64,000 bases of DNA, taken from the NCBI RefSeq assembly GCF_000423945.1, contig NZ_AUIY01000018.1, positions 1-64,000 on the forward strand, read 5' to 3'. The notes under the pieces were generated by a model, which saw nothing but the letters and a program-made list of their open reading frames with translations, was not told where the DNA came from and did not search any database. The first letter of the stretch is position 1. Every line of letters begins with the position of its first letter. This DNA is from Butyrivibrio sp. XPD2002 (GTDB taxonomy: Bacteria; Bacillota; Clostridia; Lachnospirales; Lachnospiraceae). The position numbers were made by a program, and so were the translations under genes. Below, piece by piece: positions 41,913 through 51,129 of this stretch.

Positions 41913-43394
41913 TTATAAAGTTACTCCATCCTTAAATATTGCAATTTCCCGGTAGCCGTCCTCTTCCTGTTTTGTAAATTCCCCACTTGCTACCTTCAGA
42001 ACATAATCAAGAAGTCTGTCCCCTGCTTCGTCCAGGGATTCCTTTCCTTCCGCCACCGTTCCGGCATTAAAATCTATCCACTTAGCCTTCTTTTCATACA
42101 GTGCTGTATTAGTCGAAATTTTCACAGTTGGTGCAGGTGCTCCAAAGGGTGTTCCCCGACCTGTTGTAAACAGAATCATATGTGCTCCTGCAGCTGTAAG
42201 ATCTGTCGCGGATACCATATCATTACCGGGACCTGACAAAATAGAAAGGCCCTTAGTTTTTACCGGCTCAGCGTATCCAAGAACATCAACTATCTGCGCA
42301 CTTCCGCCTTTTTGAACACATCCACAGGACTTATCTTCAAGGGTAGTAATTCCACCTTCTTTATTGCCGGGACTGGGGTTTTCATATACGACCTGTCCAT
42401 GTCCTACAAAGTACTTCTTGAAGCTGTCCACCATATCTATAGCTTTATAAAAGGTCGCACTGTCCTTACATCTGTTAAAGAGTATGGATTCAGCACCAAA
42501 CATCTCCGGTACCTCTGTCAGAACAGTTGATCCTCCAAGTGATATCAGTCTGTCAGAGAATCTTCCTACCACAGGATTAGCAGTTATTCCGGAAAGACCA
42601 TCAGATCCGCCGCATTTTAATCCAACAATCAGCTCTGAAGCATCAATTTCTTCCCTGACCGACTCCTGTGCTGCTCTTGCAATCTCTTCAAGAAGCTTTC
42701 TTCCTTCTGAAAGCTCATCCTCTACATCCTGACAGGTTAAGAATTTTACCCGTTCACCGTTCCACTCCCGCAGTTCCTCCTTGAACTCAGCCTGAGTAAG
42801 GTTTTCACAGCCAAGGGATACCACCAGAACACCACCTGCATTAGGGTGTCTTACAAGAGATGCTAAAACCTTTTTTGTAGTAGCATGATCCTCTCCCATC
42901 TGTGAGCATCCATAGGGATGAGTAAAGGCATATAATCCCTCGATATTTCCGCCGACCAGATCCTGATTGTCCTTTGCCAGCTTCTCCACAACTGAATTGA
43001 CACATCCCACAGTCGGAATGATCCATATCTCATTTCTGATACCGATTTTGCCTTTGGGTCTTCTATATCCCATAAAGGATTTTCCATCAAGCTTTGGCAG
43101 GCTGTTTAGAACCGGATGATACTCATACTTTGTGTCCTCAGAGAGCGCAGTTTTAACATTATGGGTATGTACATGACTTCCTGCCGATATGTCGCAGGTT
43201 GCAATGCCTATCTGATTACCATACTTAATAACCGGGCTATTCTCCTTAATATTAGTGAGAGCAATCTTATGTCCCCTGCTTATTTTTTCACTCGCACAAA
43301 GCTTGTTTTCATCTGCGTTTATACAATCTCCTGATTCTATATCTGCAAGAGCAACCACCACATTATCAAGTGGGTGTATTTTTATACTATTCAC
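41913..43394 (-). CDS. uxaA: Altronate dehydratase
   Basis: 493 residues: N-terminal SAF domain (HPLDNVVVALADIESGDCI), then the main UxaA body with VGCVNSVVEKL, TANPVVGRFSDRLI and ETKSCGC-like cysteine loop LEDKSCGCVQKGG that binds iron. Dehydrates altronate to KDG. Its start overlaps the end of uxaB by 8 bases. Confidence 0.95.
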   Translation of the reverse strand: MNSIKIHPLDNVVVALADIESGDCINADENKLCASEKISRGHKIALTNIKENSPVIKYGNQIGIATCDISAGSHVHTHNVKTALSEDTKYEYHPVLNSLPKLDGKSFMGYRRPKGKIGIRNEIWIIPTVGCVNSVVEKLAKDNQDLVGGNIEGLYAFTHPYGCSQMGEDHATTKKVLASLVRHPNAGGVLVVSLGCENLTQAEFKEELREWNGERVKFLTCQDVEDELSEGRKLLEEIARAAQESVREEIDASELIVGLKCGGSDGLSGITANPVVGRFSDRLISLGGSTVLTEVPEMFGAESILFNRCKDSATFYKAIDMVDSFKKYFVGHGQVVYENPSPGNKEGGITTLEDKSCGCVQKGGSAQIVDVLGYAEPVKTKGLSILSGPGNDMVSATDLTAAGAHMILFTTGRGTPFGAPAPTVKISTNTALYEKKAKWIDFNAGTVAEGKESLDEAGDRLLDYVLKVASGEFTKQEEDGYREIAIFKDGVTL

Positions 43395-44871
43395 CCTGTA
43401 CCTCCATCATAGCTTCGTACATTCCTTTTTCTCGTATAAGTTTAAGATCTCTGATTACAAGCTCTTTGAATCCAGGCAGCTCTGAAAGCTCTTTGCCCCA
43501 CATCTTTTCATTATTTATAATCTTAGTTGCCAGAATTTCATCATCAGAATCCTTAAGCTTCAGGAAGTCCTCAAGCGCCCACTCGTCATCCTTTATCAGG
43601 AATTCCTTATCTTTTCTGTGCGCGACCAAAGCTCCGTCTCTCATTTCTTCTCCCATGTGGTAGAAATCAAGCAGCGCTGCAAACGAGAATGTCAGTACTT
43701 TAGGAAGCTTCTTTTTTTGCTCATAATATTCAAGCACCGTATACATAACTCTTGCCTTCCACTTGGATACTGAGTTGAGGGAAATGCTTAAAAGCTCGTG
43801 ATCAATATAGGGATTTGCAAATCTGTCTGAAACAGCGGCTGCAAATTCCTCCAGATCCTTCTTATCAAGACCTGTAAGAACCGGGATAATTTCATCATAA
43901 AGGGCTTTATTCATATATCCTCTTATCACATCGTCCTGCATGCAATCCCTGACAATGTCCTTACCTGCAATGAAGGCTGCCATTATCATAGATGTATGTG
44001 CCCCGTTGAGAATTCTTACCTTTCGCTTTTTATAGGGATCAACATTATTCACCACTATTACGGGAATATCTGCTTTCACAGCCGGAAACTCATCTTCAAT
44101 AAGCTTTGGTCCTTCAATAACCCAGGCTCCAAAAACTTCAGCAGTATCAATTAAGTTATCCTGATAACCAAGCTCATTACATATAGACTCAGCTTCAGCT
44201 CTCGGATATCCCGGAACAATTCGGTCAACCAGTGTTGAGCAGAAATAATTCTCATCTGACACCCATTTAGCAAATTCATCCGGTAGTCCCCAGCTTTCGA
44301 TGTATCTGTTAACACATCTGTGAAGTTCATCTCCATTCCTGTCAATAAGTTCACAGGACAGAATAATCACTCCGGGAAGTTTGTTGTTATATCTTTCATA
44401 TAAAAACTGAGTAAGTTTTCCCGGAAAACTGGATGCCGGTCTGTCATCAGCCTTACAGGAAGGGTCATATACAATACCTGCTTCTGTTGTATTGCTGACT
44501 ATAAACCTGATCTCAGGATTCCTCGCACAGGCTAAAAATTCATCATATTCATCATAGGGATTTATACATCTTGAAACACTTGATATGACGCGCTTTCTGC
44601 TCACTTTTTCACCATTTTCCTGGCCTCTTAGAAAAAGTGTGTACAGACCCGCCTGCTCATTTATCATGTCAGAAAGCCCCTGTGCAATGGGCTGGCAAAG
44701 AACAACCTTCCCATTAAATCCTGCCTTTTCGTTCATGATATCTATGAAATAATCCACGAAAGCACGAAGAAAATTACCCTCACCAAACTGAAGGACTCTT
44801 TCCGGTGCATCCTTAAGTATGTATCCGTCATACCCCTGTTCTTCCAACAGTTTGTAACTAAGCCTTTCCAT
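43387..44871 (-). CDS. uxaB: Tagaturonate reductase
   Basis: 494 residues, mannitol-dehydrogenase-like long-chain dehydrogenase. RVLQFGEGNFLRAFVDYFID is the nucleotide-binding start; KKRKVRILNGAHTSMI holds the catalytic Lys/Asn/His region. Reduces tagaturonate to altronate with NADH. Confidence 0.95.
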   Translation of the reverse strand: MERLSYKLLEEQGYDGYILKDAPERVLQFGEGNFLRAFVDYFIDIMNEKAGFNGKVVLCQPIAQGLSDMINEQAGLYTLFLRGQENGEKVSRKRVISSVSRCINPYDEYDEFLACARNPEIRFIVSNTTEAGIVYDPSCKADDRPASSFPGKLTQFLYERYNNKLPGVIILSCELIDRNGDELHRCVNRYIESWGLPDEFAKWVSDENYFCSTLVDRIVPGYPRAEAESICNELGYQDNLIDTAEVFGAWVIEGPKLIEDEFPAVKADIPVIVVNNVDPYKKRKVRILNGAHTSMIMAAFIAGKDIVRDCMQDDVIRGYMNKALYDEIIPVLTGLDKKDLEEFAAAVSDRFANPYIDHELLSISLNSVSKWKARVMYTVLEYYEQKKKLPKVLTFSFAALLDFYHMGEEMRDGALVAHRKDKEFLIKDDEWALEDFLKLKDSDDEILATKIINNEKMWGKELSELPGFKELVIRDLKLIREKGMYEAMMEVQGE

Positions 44872-44924
44872 TTATCTTAACCTCCCCAAAACTTTATCTA
44901 TTTTTCCGATTACAACAATCGCTA

Positions 44925-46361
44925 TCACCCAATACCGAAATATCTTTTAGCATTATAGAAGGATATACCTGAAACTATCATCTTAAGAGCCTCGTCATCG
45001 GCCGGGTACTCACCATTCTCAACAAGATTTCCGATCAGGTTACACATAATTCTTCTGAAGTAATCATGTCTTGTATATGATAAAAACGATCTTGAATCTG
45101 TTAGCATCCCGATAAAATTACCAAGAAGTCCGAGACTTGCCAGAGACTTCATCTGCTCTTCCATCCCCTGCTTTGTATCGTTGAACCACCAGGCAGGTCC
45201 GTGCTGTATTTTTCCCGGAATCTCCGAGGACTGGAAACATCCAAGAATTGTTCCAATCTGCTCATTGTCAGCAGGGTTCAAAGAGAAAATAATTGTTTTC
45301 GGAAGTTCTCCCAACTTATCAAGCTCAGACATTAATGCTGCAATGTTTCCGCCGCAGGTATTCTGAGAAATCATGTCAAAGCCTGTATCCGGGCCTTCAA
45401 GCCTGTACATTCTCTCATTTACGTTTCTAAGGCAGGAGTAGTGAAGCTCCATTGCAATGCCGTGCCTGTGATATGCTCTGCCCAGTGCAAGAAGCAGTGC
45501 TGTCTGATATCCTTCAGCCTCCTCTATCGTAATGCGCTCACCCTTCATAGCCTTTTTAAATGCTTTATCACATTCCTCCATACTCATCATTCGGAAAGGG
45601 ATATAATCAAGACCATGATCAGATGCCACACACCCGTGATTGGCAAAAAACTCTACTCTATCTGTCAGCGCATCTATAACGTCAGTAACTGAATCAAGCG
45701 ACTCTTTTCCTACAGCCCTGGCAAGCTGTCCAATATATTCAGCAAAGCCTTCCTTTGTGATGTTAATAGCCTTATCCGGTCTGAATGAAGGACGTACAAG
45801 AAAATCTATGCTTTTATCTTCTGCAATTTTTTCATGCCAGATAAGAGAATCAATGGGATCATCGGTTGTTCCTACATAAGCTACGTTACTCTTTCTTATA
45901 AGTCCTCTAACCGACATGTCAGGATCATTTTTTAGGAGATCGTTACATTTATTCCAGATTTCTTCTGCATTAGCTTCATTTAATGGTTCTGTTATTCCGA
46001 AGTACTTCTTAAGCTCTAAGTTGCACCAGTGATACATCGGATTGCCAATTGCCTTTGTCAGAGCCTTTGCAAAGCCCTTGAATCTGGAAAGCTCATCCTC
46101 TCTCCCGGTTATGAGCTCCTCGGGCATCCCATCAGATCTCATAATTCTCCACTTGTAGTGGTCTCCAAAAAATGAACCGTCGCTCTGTTTTCCTCCAAAC
46201 CACACATCTCCAAGGCTTTCAAAACGCTTATCCTCATATATCTCCTTAGGTGATATATGGCAGTGATAGTCTATTATCGGTAAATCCTCTGCATAATCGT
46301 GAAAAAGATGCTTAGCGGTATCTGTCTGTAACAAAAAATCATTATCCAAAAACTCTTTCAT
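44925..46361 (-). CDS. uxaC: Glucuronate/galacturonate isomerase
   Basis: 478 residues, amidohydrolase-like barrel with LPIIDYHCHISPKEIYED and WWFNDTKQGMEEQM. Isomerises galacturonate to tagaturonate, the entry step of the uronate branch. ATG 46361 is chosen over 46394 because GGAG lies 8 bases upstream. First gene of the second transcription unit of the pectin locus. Confidence 0.95.
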   Translation of the reverse strand: MKEFLDNDFLLQTDTAKHLFHDYAEDLPIIDYHCHISPKEIYEDKRFESLGDVWFGGKQSDGSFFGDHYKWRIMRSDGMPEELITGREDELSRFKGFAKALTKAIGNPMYHWCNLELKKYFGITEPLNEANAEEIWNKCNDLLKNDPDMSVRGLIRKSNVAYVGTTDDPIDSLIWHEKIAEDKSIDFLVRPSFRPDKAINITKEGFAEYIGQLARAVGKESLDSVTDVIDALTDRVEFFANHGCVASDHGLDYIPFRMMSMEECDKAFKKAMKGERITIEEAEGYQTALLLALGRAYHRHGIAMELHYSCLRNVNERMYRLEGPDTGFDMISQNTCGGNIAALMSELDKLGELPKTIIFSLNPADNEQIGTILGCFQSSEIPGKIQHGPAWWFNDTKQGMEEQMKSLASLGLLGNFIGMLTDSRSFLSYTRHDYFRRIMCNLIGNLVENGEYPADDEALKMIVSGISFYNAKRYFGIG

Positions 46362-46423
46362 AACCGGTCTCCACTTCTTAAATTTGATTGCCATAATGCA
46401 ATGTTAGTACCTTAAATTCTTTT

Positions 46424-46451
46424 TTTATATATGTTTGGCGTTTTAAACCAA
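46424..46451 (-). promoter_or_regulatory. Predicted promoter of the uxaC-GH43 unit
   Basis: Minus strand TTGGTT (46451-46446), 16-base spacer, TATAAA (46429-46424). Upstream lies TTGTTTTACTTGTTGCATAA, with repeated TTGTT, a possible regulator site. Confidence 0.5.
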
Positions 46452-46492
46452 CTTATGCAACAAGTAAAACAACTTTTACAATCTTTTTGACA

Positions 46493-47329
46493 CTATATTT
46501 TTTCATACAGATTCTGTACAAATTCCCTTGTAGCTACTGCATTCTCAGGCTTGGTATTCTCCAGTGTGCACTGTATAAAGGGCTTATATTCCTTTATTTT
46601 TGAAAGCAGTAATTCGTAGTTAAGGCCGCCCGTTCCGGAAGGAACCGATATAAGTTCATCTCCATCAGTTACAAAATCCTTCAAATGGATAACAGCTATG
46701 TCATCCCGCAGTATGTCAAAGGTTTTGACTATTATCGAATCCTGTTTTTCAATATTACCCTTATAGAGCATGTTCACAGGATCAAATATAATCTGCAGAT
46801 TAGGGCTTCCAATCTCATCAAGAACGTATCTTGCCTGCTCCGGACCATACACAATATGCTTCCACACAGGCTCAATTGCTACTATTACCCCAAATTGCTC
46901 TGCAGCCCTTACGACAGGCTTTAGATTTTTAATGAAAATATCAAGAGCAGTCCTATCATGATTCGCGGGCTCGTATTTGTAGGCTGCGTTTACCGCTCCT
47001 GTCTCTGTTCCGACAACTCCTGCCCCCAATATACCTGCAAATCTCATGTAGACAATATACTTATCCGTTATCTCCTTTAAAGCCTCCGGGTCAGGATGAG
47101 CTAAGTTCAGATAATTGCCAAGTACAGCAATATTTACAAGATTCTCATCGCATAATCTCTTTATGTACATTGCAAGCCCCGGTGTCATGGAGCTTTTGTT
47201 TATTTCGAACTCCTTTATGGATTTCGAAAGTGCCATATGTATACAGTCAAATCCCTGTTTTTTTATATTTGGTATAAGCTCATTAAGTGGCGCATATTCT
47301 GCATCATGGGCCCGTAATCCTATCTGCAT
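46493..47329 (-). CDS. Sugar phosphate isomerase/epimerase-like TIM-barrel protein
   Basis: 278 residues, AP-endonuclease-2 fold: FDCIHMALSKSIKEFEINK, IVAIEPVWKHIVYGP, QIIFDPVNMLYKGN and IAVIHLKDFVTDGDE give the four metal-binding segments. Substrate unknown; it sits between pectin esterase and uxaC genes, so action on a pectin-derived sugar acid or its epimer is likely. Confidence 0.85.
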   Translation of the reverse strand: MQIGLRAHDAEYAPLNELIPNIKKQGFDCIHMALSKSIKEFEINKSSMTPGLAMYIKRLCDENLVNIAVLGNYLNLAHPDPEALKEITDKYIVYMRFAGILGAGVVGTETGAVNAAYKYEPANHDRTALDIFIKNLKPVVRAAEQFGVIVAIEPVWKHIVYGPEQARYVLDEIGSPNLQIIFDPVNMLYKGNIEKQDSIIVKTFDILRDDIAVIHLKDFVTDGDELISVPSGTGGLNYELLLSKIKEYKPFIQCTLENTKPENAVATREFVQNLYEKI

Positions 47330-47378
47330 TTTTCACCTCTTTGTAATCAAACGGATAGCCTTTAAAAATATTGCAGGC

Positions 47379-48368
47379 CTATAGCCTGCAATTATCAACT
47401 TCACTGACAAGCTCATCAGCAAGTGTGTTTATTCTTTCGGCTTCCTCATCATCTAATATTTTTACCCATTTATTTTTGCCCAATAGATCACAAGGTCTTC
47501 CATCATGTAGCTTTGATCCGTACTCAGCAAAAGCAGCCATACTGTCCTCTGTTTCTATTGCATTCCACTCACAAAATCTAAGAGGATTTATAGCTTCATC
47601 ATATCTGCAATTTAAAAATGCAGCCTTTCCCTCCGGTCTCCATGGCCTCCCAAGAAATACCGACTCCTTAGAAATCCCCTCTTCTCCATGAATAAAACAG
47701 TTTCTAAACACAAATCCTATTGCTCCAAGATTTTCAGAGGGCGCAGTAATATACCCATTAATCTTCTTTTTCCTGTTCATAGACACTATTTCGCATTCAT
47801 CAAAAACGGCGTCAGCTCCCCCGAAAATATAATCCACATCTCCCTTTATTACGCAGTTTTTAAAGTATTGTCTTGTGTTCTTGATATCCCCGAGCATCCT
47901 GGGGCCAAAAAAGCCTCCGGGTTGACGCTCCTTCAAAGGATGTGGTGCAAGAAATAATGTGTCCTGTCTTGAGCTCATGCACACATTTTCCATGTACACC
48001 CGGTCCGAATCCGAATATACAGCAAGGGCCTGACCTATATCCTCTCCCCAGCCGGCTGTATTTTCGATGGTCAGATCAGACAAGCGTGCAAACTCCCCTG
48101 TTATAAACAAAGTCTGGGTTCTAAAGGTTCCACGCCTGGAATTATCTTCAAGAATTTCCTCTGCACTTGCATTTCCTCTGATAATGGTTTTGTGCATCCC
48201 TGAGCCTACAATGTTTATATTTCTTTTCTCAATGTGTAGTCTTTCATTGTAGATACCCTCTGCAATACTTATAATCGCAGGCATATCATAGGGAACAGCC
48301 TGAATGGCTTCTGTTATGGTATGATAGTCACCGCCTGGTCCTACATTTACTCTCATCCCTGTTTTCAT
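47379..48368 (-). CDS. Pectinesterase (CE8), cytoplasmic
   Basis: 329 residues, parallel beta-helix. Conserved GQALAVYSDSDRVYMENVCM, SSRQDTLF, VDYIFGGADAVFDE with the catalytic Asp, and FLGRPWRPEGKAAFLNC. No signal peptide: the first residues are MKTGMRVNVGPGGDYHTITE. It removes methyl esters from galacturonate residues, here from imported oligomers. Confidence 0.93.
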   Translation of the reverse strand: MKTGMRVNVGPGGDYHTITEAIQAVPYDMPAIISIAEGIYNERLHIEKRNINIVGSGMHKTIIRGNASAEEILEDNSRRGTFRTQTLFITGEFARLSDLTIENTAGWGEDIGQALAVYSDSDRVYMENVCMSSRQDTLFLAPHPLKERQPGGFFGPRMLGDIKNTRQYFKNCVIKGDVDYIFGGADAVFDECEIVSMNRKKKINGYITAPSENLGAIGFVFRNCFIHGEEGISKESVFLGRPWRPEGKAAFLNCRYDEAINPLRFCEWNAIETEDSMAAFAEYGSKLHDGRPCDLLGKNKWVKILDDEEAERINTLADELVSEVDNCRL

Positions 48369-48377
48369 ACTCTTAAC

Positions 48378-49970
48378 TCACCCAAAAATCAGGTTATCCT
48401 TTTCAATTTGCTCTACACCATTTAAATCTTCTTTTGAATCTACAGATCCTTTGATATGCACATTCTTCAGAATAAGCTTTCCGACATTCCTGGCAAAAAT
48501 TCCGCGGCCACTCATCTTATCGATTCCATCCATCATAACCGGATATTCAGCCTCTCTTTTGGTCTCTTCTTTATAATCTGCCTCTATATCCTCAAGAGTT
48601 ACTGTTCCTACCTTCGATTCAGGCAGACCGTATACTGTAAGAAGACAGACCTCTGTGCCGGTACATTTAATATTCTTTGCGGATATATCCTTAATCTCCG
48701 GGGTCATGTCTGTTATTTCAAGAGCTTCTTTGCTCTGACAATAATCACTATGGCCGTCAGGGTCACAGAAATAAAACATGTTGATAGTAAAAGGCATTCT
48801 CACATCCTCCATACTTATGTTTTCGAATCGAATGCCTTCAATTATTGAGCGTTTTCCTCTTCCCCTTCTTGTCTTAATTCTTAATCCTCTGTCAGTGGAA
48901 TCAAAAATACACTTTGTTACAGTTACGTTCCTGACACCGCCTGCACATTCACTTCCAACAGTGACACTTCCATGCCCCCTGTTCAAAAGACAGTTTCTTA
49001 TATCAATGTTTTCTGTCCGTTTATAGTGCTTCAAAGCCATGTAATACTTACCTGACTTAATTGCTATGCAGTCATCTCCAACAGAAATATTCGCTCCAGC
49101 AATAAGCACATTTTTACAACTCTCCGGATCTATGCCATCTGTGTTAGGTGAATTATCCGGATTCTTTATATATACCTCTATAAGCTTAATATCATCTGAA
49201 TAGTATGGATGCACGGTCCATGAGGGTGAGTTCCTAAGCTCAATGCCAACAACTGTGATATTCCTGCAGCCATTCAAAAAAACAAGTCTTGGTCTATAGG
49301 CACCGCGTTTTTCCTTGGGCTTTTCCCACCAGTCACCGTTTTCGGCATTTCCATCTATTATTCCGCTTCCAAATATTCGAACATTTTCCACTCCTATACC
49401 TGTTATCAGCGATGCAAAGGACGATAATGGATTGCCTTCCCAGCTTCCAAGGTTATACTCCTCATTTTCATCTGTTCCCAATGTCATTCCGGGAAGAATC
49501 GGATACAGGCTTCGATCAGTAAGTCCCTTTATGACTGCCCCTCGATCTATCCATATATTGATATCGCTTTTTAGGAAAAGAGGTCCTGTAAGATAGATTC
49601 CTTTTCCGATATGAACTGTACCATTTATAGGACATGCACTTATGGCCGCCTGCAGGTAAACAGTATCATTAGTCACCCCATCTCCGGCAGCTCCAAAGTC
49701 CTTAACTTCCAAAAGTACACTTTCCTTTTTTGTTGTAACTGTCTTTACCGTTTCCACTTCTCTATCTGAGTTGTCACAGCTTGCAGCTATCTCTATTTCA
49801 TACTCAGTATCCGGAGAAAGATCTTTTAAAGTGAAAACATTTTTTATAAAGTCCCCTAGAATTTTCCCATTTAAGGACACCCTTACAGGGCTCCTTGTTT
49901 CATAAGAAAAGTCATTATCAAGTTCAATACAGATGCTTCTGCATCCGATATCAATCACATTAAAATTCAT
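48378..49970 (-). CDS. Polygalacturonase-like glycoside hydrolase family 28, cytoplasmic
   Basis: 530 residues. The first ~85 residues are an Ig/FN3-like domain (YEIEIAASCDNSDREVE). The beta-helix carries NTDGIDPESCKNV, SVGDDCIAIKSG, NRGHGSVTVGSE and RGLRIKTRRGRG, the four GH28 signatures with catalytic Asp residues. No signal peptide. Probably an exo-acting enzyme that trims galacturonate from oligomers. It overlaps the GH105 gene by 11 bases. Confidence 0.93.
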   Translation of the reverse strand: MNFNVIDIGCRSICIELDNDFSYETRSPVRVSLNGKILGDFIKNVFTLKDLSPDTEYEIEIAASCDNSDREVETVKTVTTKKESVLLEVKDFGAAGDGVTNDTVYLQAAISACPINGTVHIGKGIYLTGPLFLKSDINIWIDRGAVIKGLTDRSLYPILPGMTLGTDENEEYNLGSWEGNPLSSFASLITGIGVENVRIFGSGIIDGNAENGDWWEKPKEKRGAYRPRLVFLNGCRNITVVGIELRNSPSWTVHPYYSDDIKLIEVYIKNPDNSPNTDGIDPESCKNVLIAGANISVGDDCIAIKSGKYYMALKHYKRTENIDIRNCLLNRGHGSVTVGSECAGGVRNVTVTKCIFDSTDRGLRIKTRRGRGKRSIIEGIRFENISMEDVRMPFTINMFYFCDPDGHSDYCQSKEALEITDMTPEIKDISAKNIKCTGTEVCLLTVYGLPESKVGTVTLEDIEADYKEETKREAEYPVMMDGIDKMSGRGIFARNVGKLILKNVHIKGSVDSKEDLNGVEQIEKDNLIFG

Positions 49971-51129
49971 CTAAAATTCCTTCTTTTATCAGGCTTAGAA
50001 TTTCTGTATATAGCAGTAAAAGTGGAGCTGTTCCCTTGGCATCATTCTCAACAACAGGTTCACCAAAATAGTATTCAAGGGATCCATCTCTTCTATCCTT
50101 ACCACCCAAGCCTGCAACGAGGCAAATTCCGCCAAGTCGCGGAAGCCCTTCCTCATTTTTTGAGAGATATCTGTTTGTTATTCCAAAGAAAATGCTCTCT
50201 GCAATCTGTGCATATCGCTTCGGCAGGAATTTGAGTCTTACTCCCTTGGCAATGGCATAGGCTATAAGTGCTGATCCCGAGGTTTCAAGGTAATTGCCGG
50301 CTTCATCTGCCTTATCTATAACCTGATAAAACATAGAGCTCTCATCGTCCATGTACTTAAGCAGTGTGTCTGCGAGCTCCCAAAATATATCCTGCAGAGT
50401 TCTGTATTCGTAGTAGAGCTGCTCTCCCATTGCTTCTGCTGTATCCACAAGAGCTGCCATGAACCACCCTGTAGCTCTAAGCCAGAAGTTTTTGCTGCAG
50501 CCACTCTTCTCATTAGCCCAGTACATTTCCCGGGACTCATCATATCCGTGATAATACAAGCCGGTTTTTTCATCTCTCATCAGCCTCTTCACATTTTCAA
50601 ACTGATGAAAGCTGTCAAGACATCCATTCATTTTTCTGTACCGTCTCTCATATTCCATGTAAAAGGGCTGTGCCATATACAGACCATCCAGCCAGACCTG
50701 ATTGGGATAAATCTTTTTATGCCAGAAATTCCCTTCCTTTGTCCTGGGCATGGTCTCAAGCTGCCTCCTCACCGTGTCCATGGCTTTTCTATATTTTTCC
50801 CTGCCTGTAAGATTGTAAAGCGAGAAAAGATTACAGGCAGGTCTTACATTATCAAGGTTATATTCTTCTACGTCATAGGTAGCTATTGTTCCATCTTCAT
50901 TTACATAAAATGAAACAAAGCCATCAGCAAAGTCCAGGTATTTCTTTTCGCCTGTTATTGCATATAGTCTGAGCAATGCAGTGATCATACAGCCATCAAT
51001 GTAATTCCATTTATTAGGCTTACCGCTTCGCACCTTTTCAATGTTCCACATAGGATGCTCCGGATCTGATCCTGACATCAGATAATTCACATATTCATTT
51101 AATAGCTCCGCTGTTTCCCGCCTTGTCAT
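49960..51129 (-). CDS. Unsaturated rhamnogalacturonyl/galacturonyl hydrolase (GH105)
   Basis: 389 residues, (alpha/alpha)6 barrel. MWNIEKVRSGKPNKWNYIDG, VWLDGLYMAQPFYMEYERRY, and FWLRATGWFMAALVDTAEAM are family regions with the catalytic Asp in LDGLY. It releases unsaturated uronate, which feeds KduI. No signal peptide. ATG overlaps the stop of the ABC exporter gene (ATGA). Confidence 0.92.
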   Translation of the reverse strand: MTRRETAELLNEYVNYLMSGSDPEHPMWNIEKVRSGKPNKWNYIDGCMITALLRLYAITGEKKYLDFADGFVSFYVNEDGTIATYDVEEYNLDNVRPACNLFSLYNLTGREKYRKAMDTVRRQLETMPRTKEGNFWHKKIYPNQVWLDGLYMAQPFYMEYERRYRKMNGCLDSFHQFENVKRLMRDEKTGLYYHGYDESREMYWANEKSGCSKNFWLRATGWFMAALVDTAEAMGEQLYYEYRTLQDIFWELADTLLKYMDDESSMFYQVIDKADEAGNYLETSGSALIAYAIAKGVRLKFLPKRYAQIAESIFFGITNRYLSKNEEGLPRLGGICLVAGLGGKDRRDGSLEYYFGEPVVENDAKGTAPLLLLYTEILSLIKEGILDEF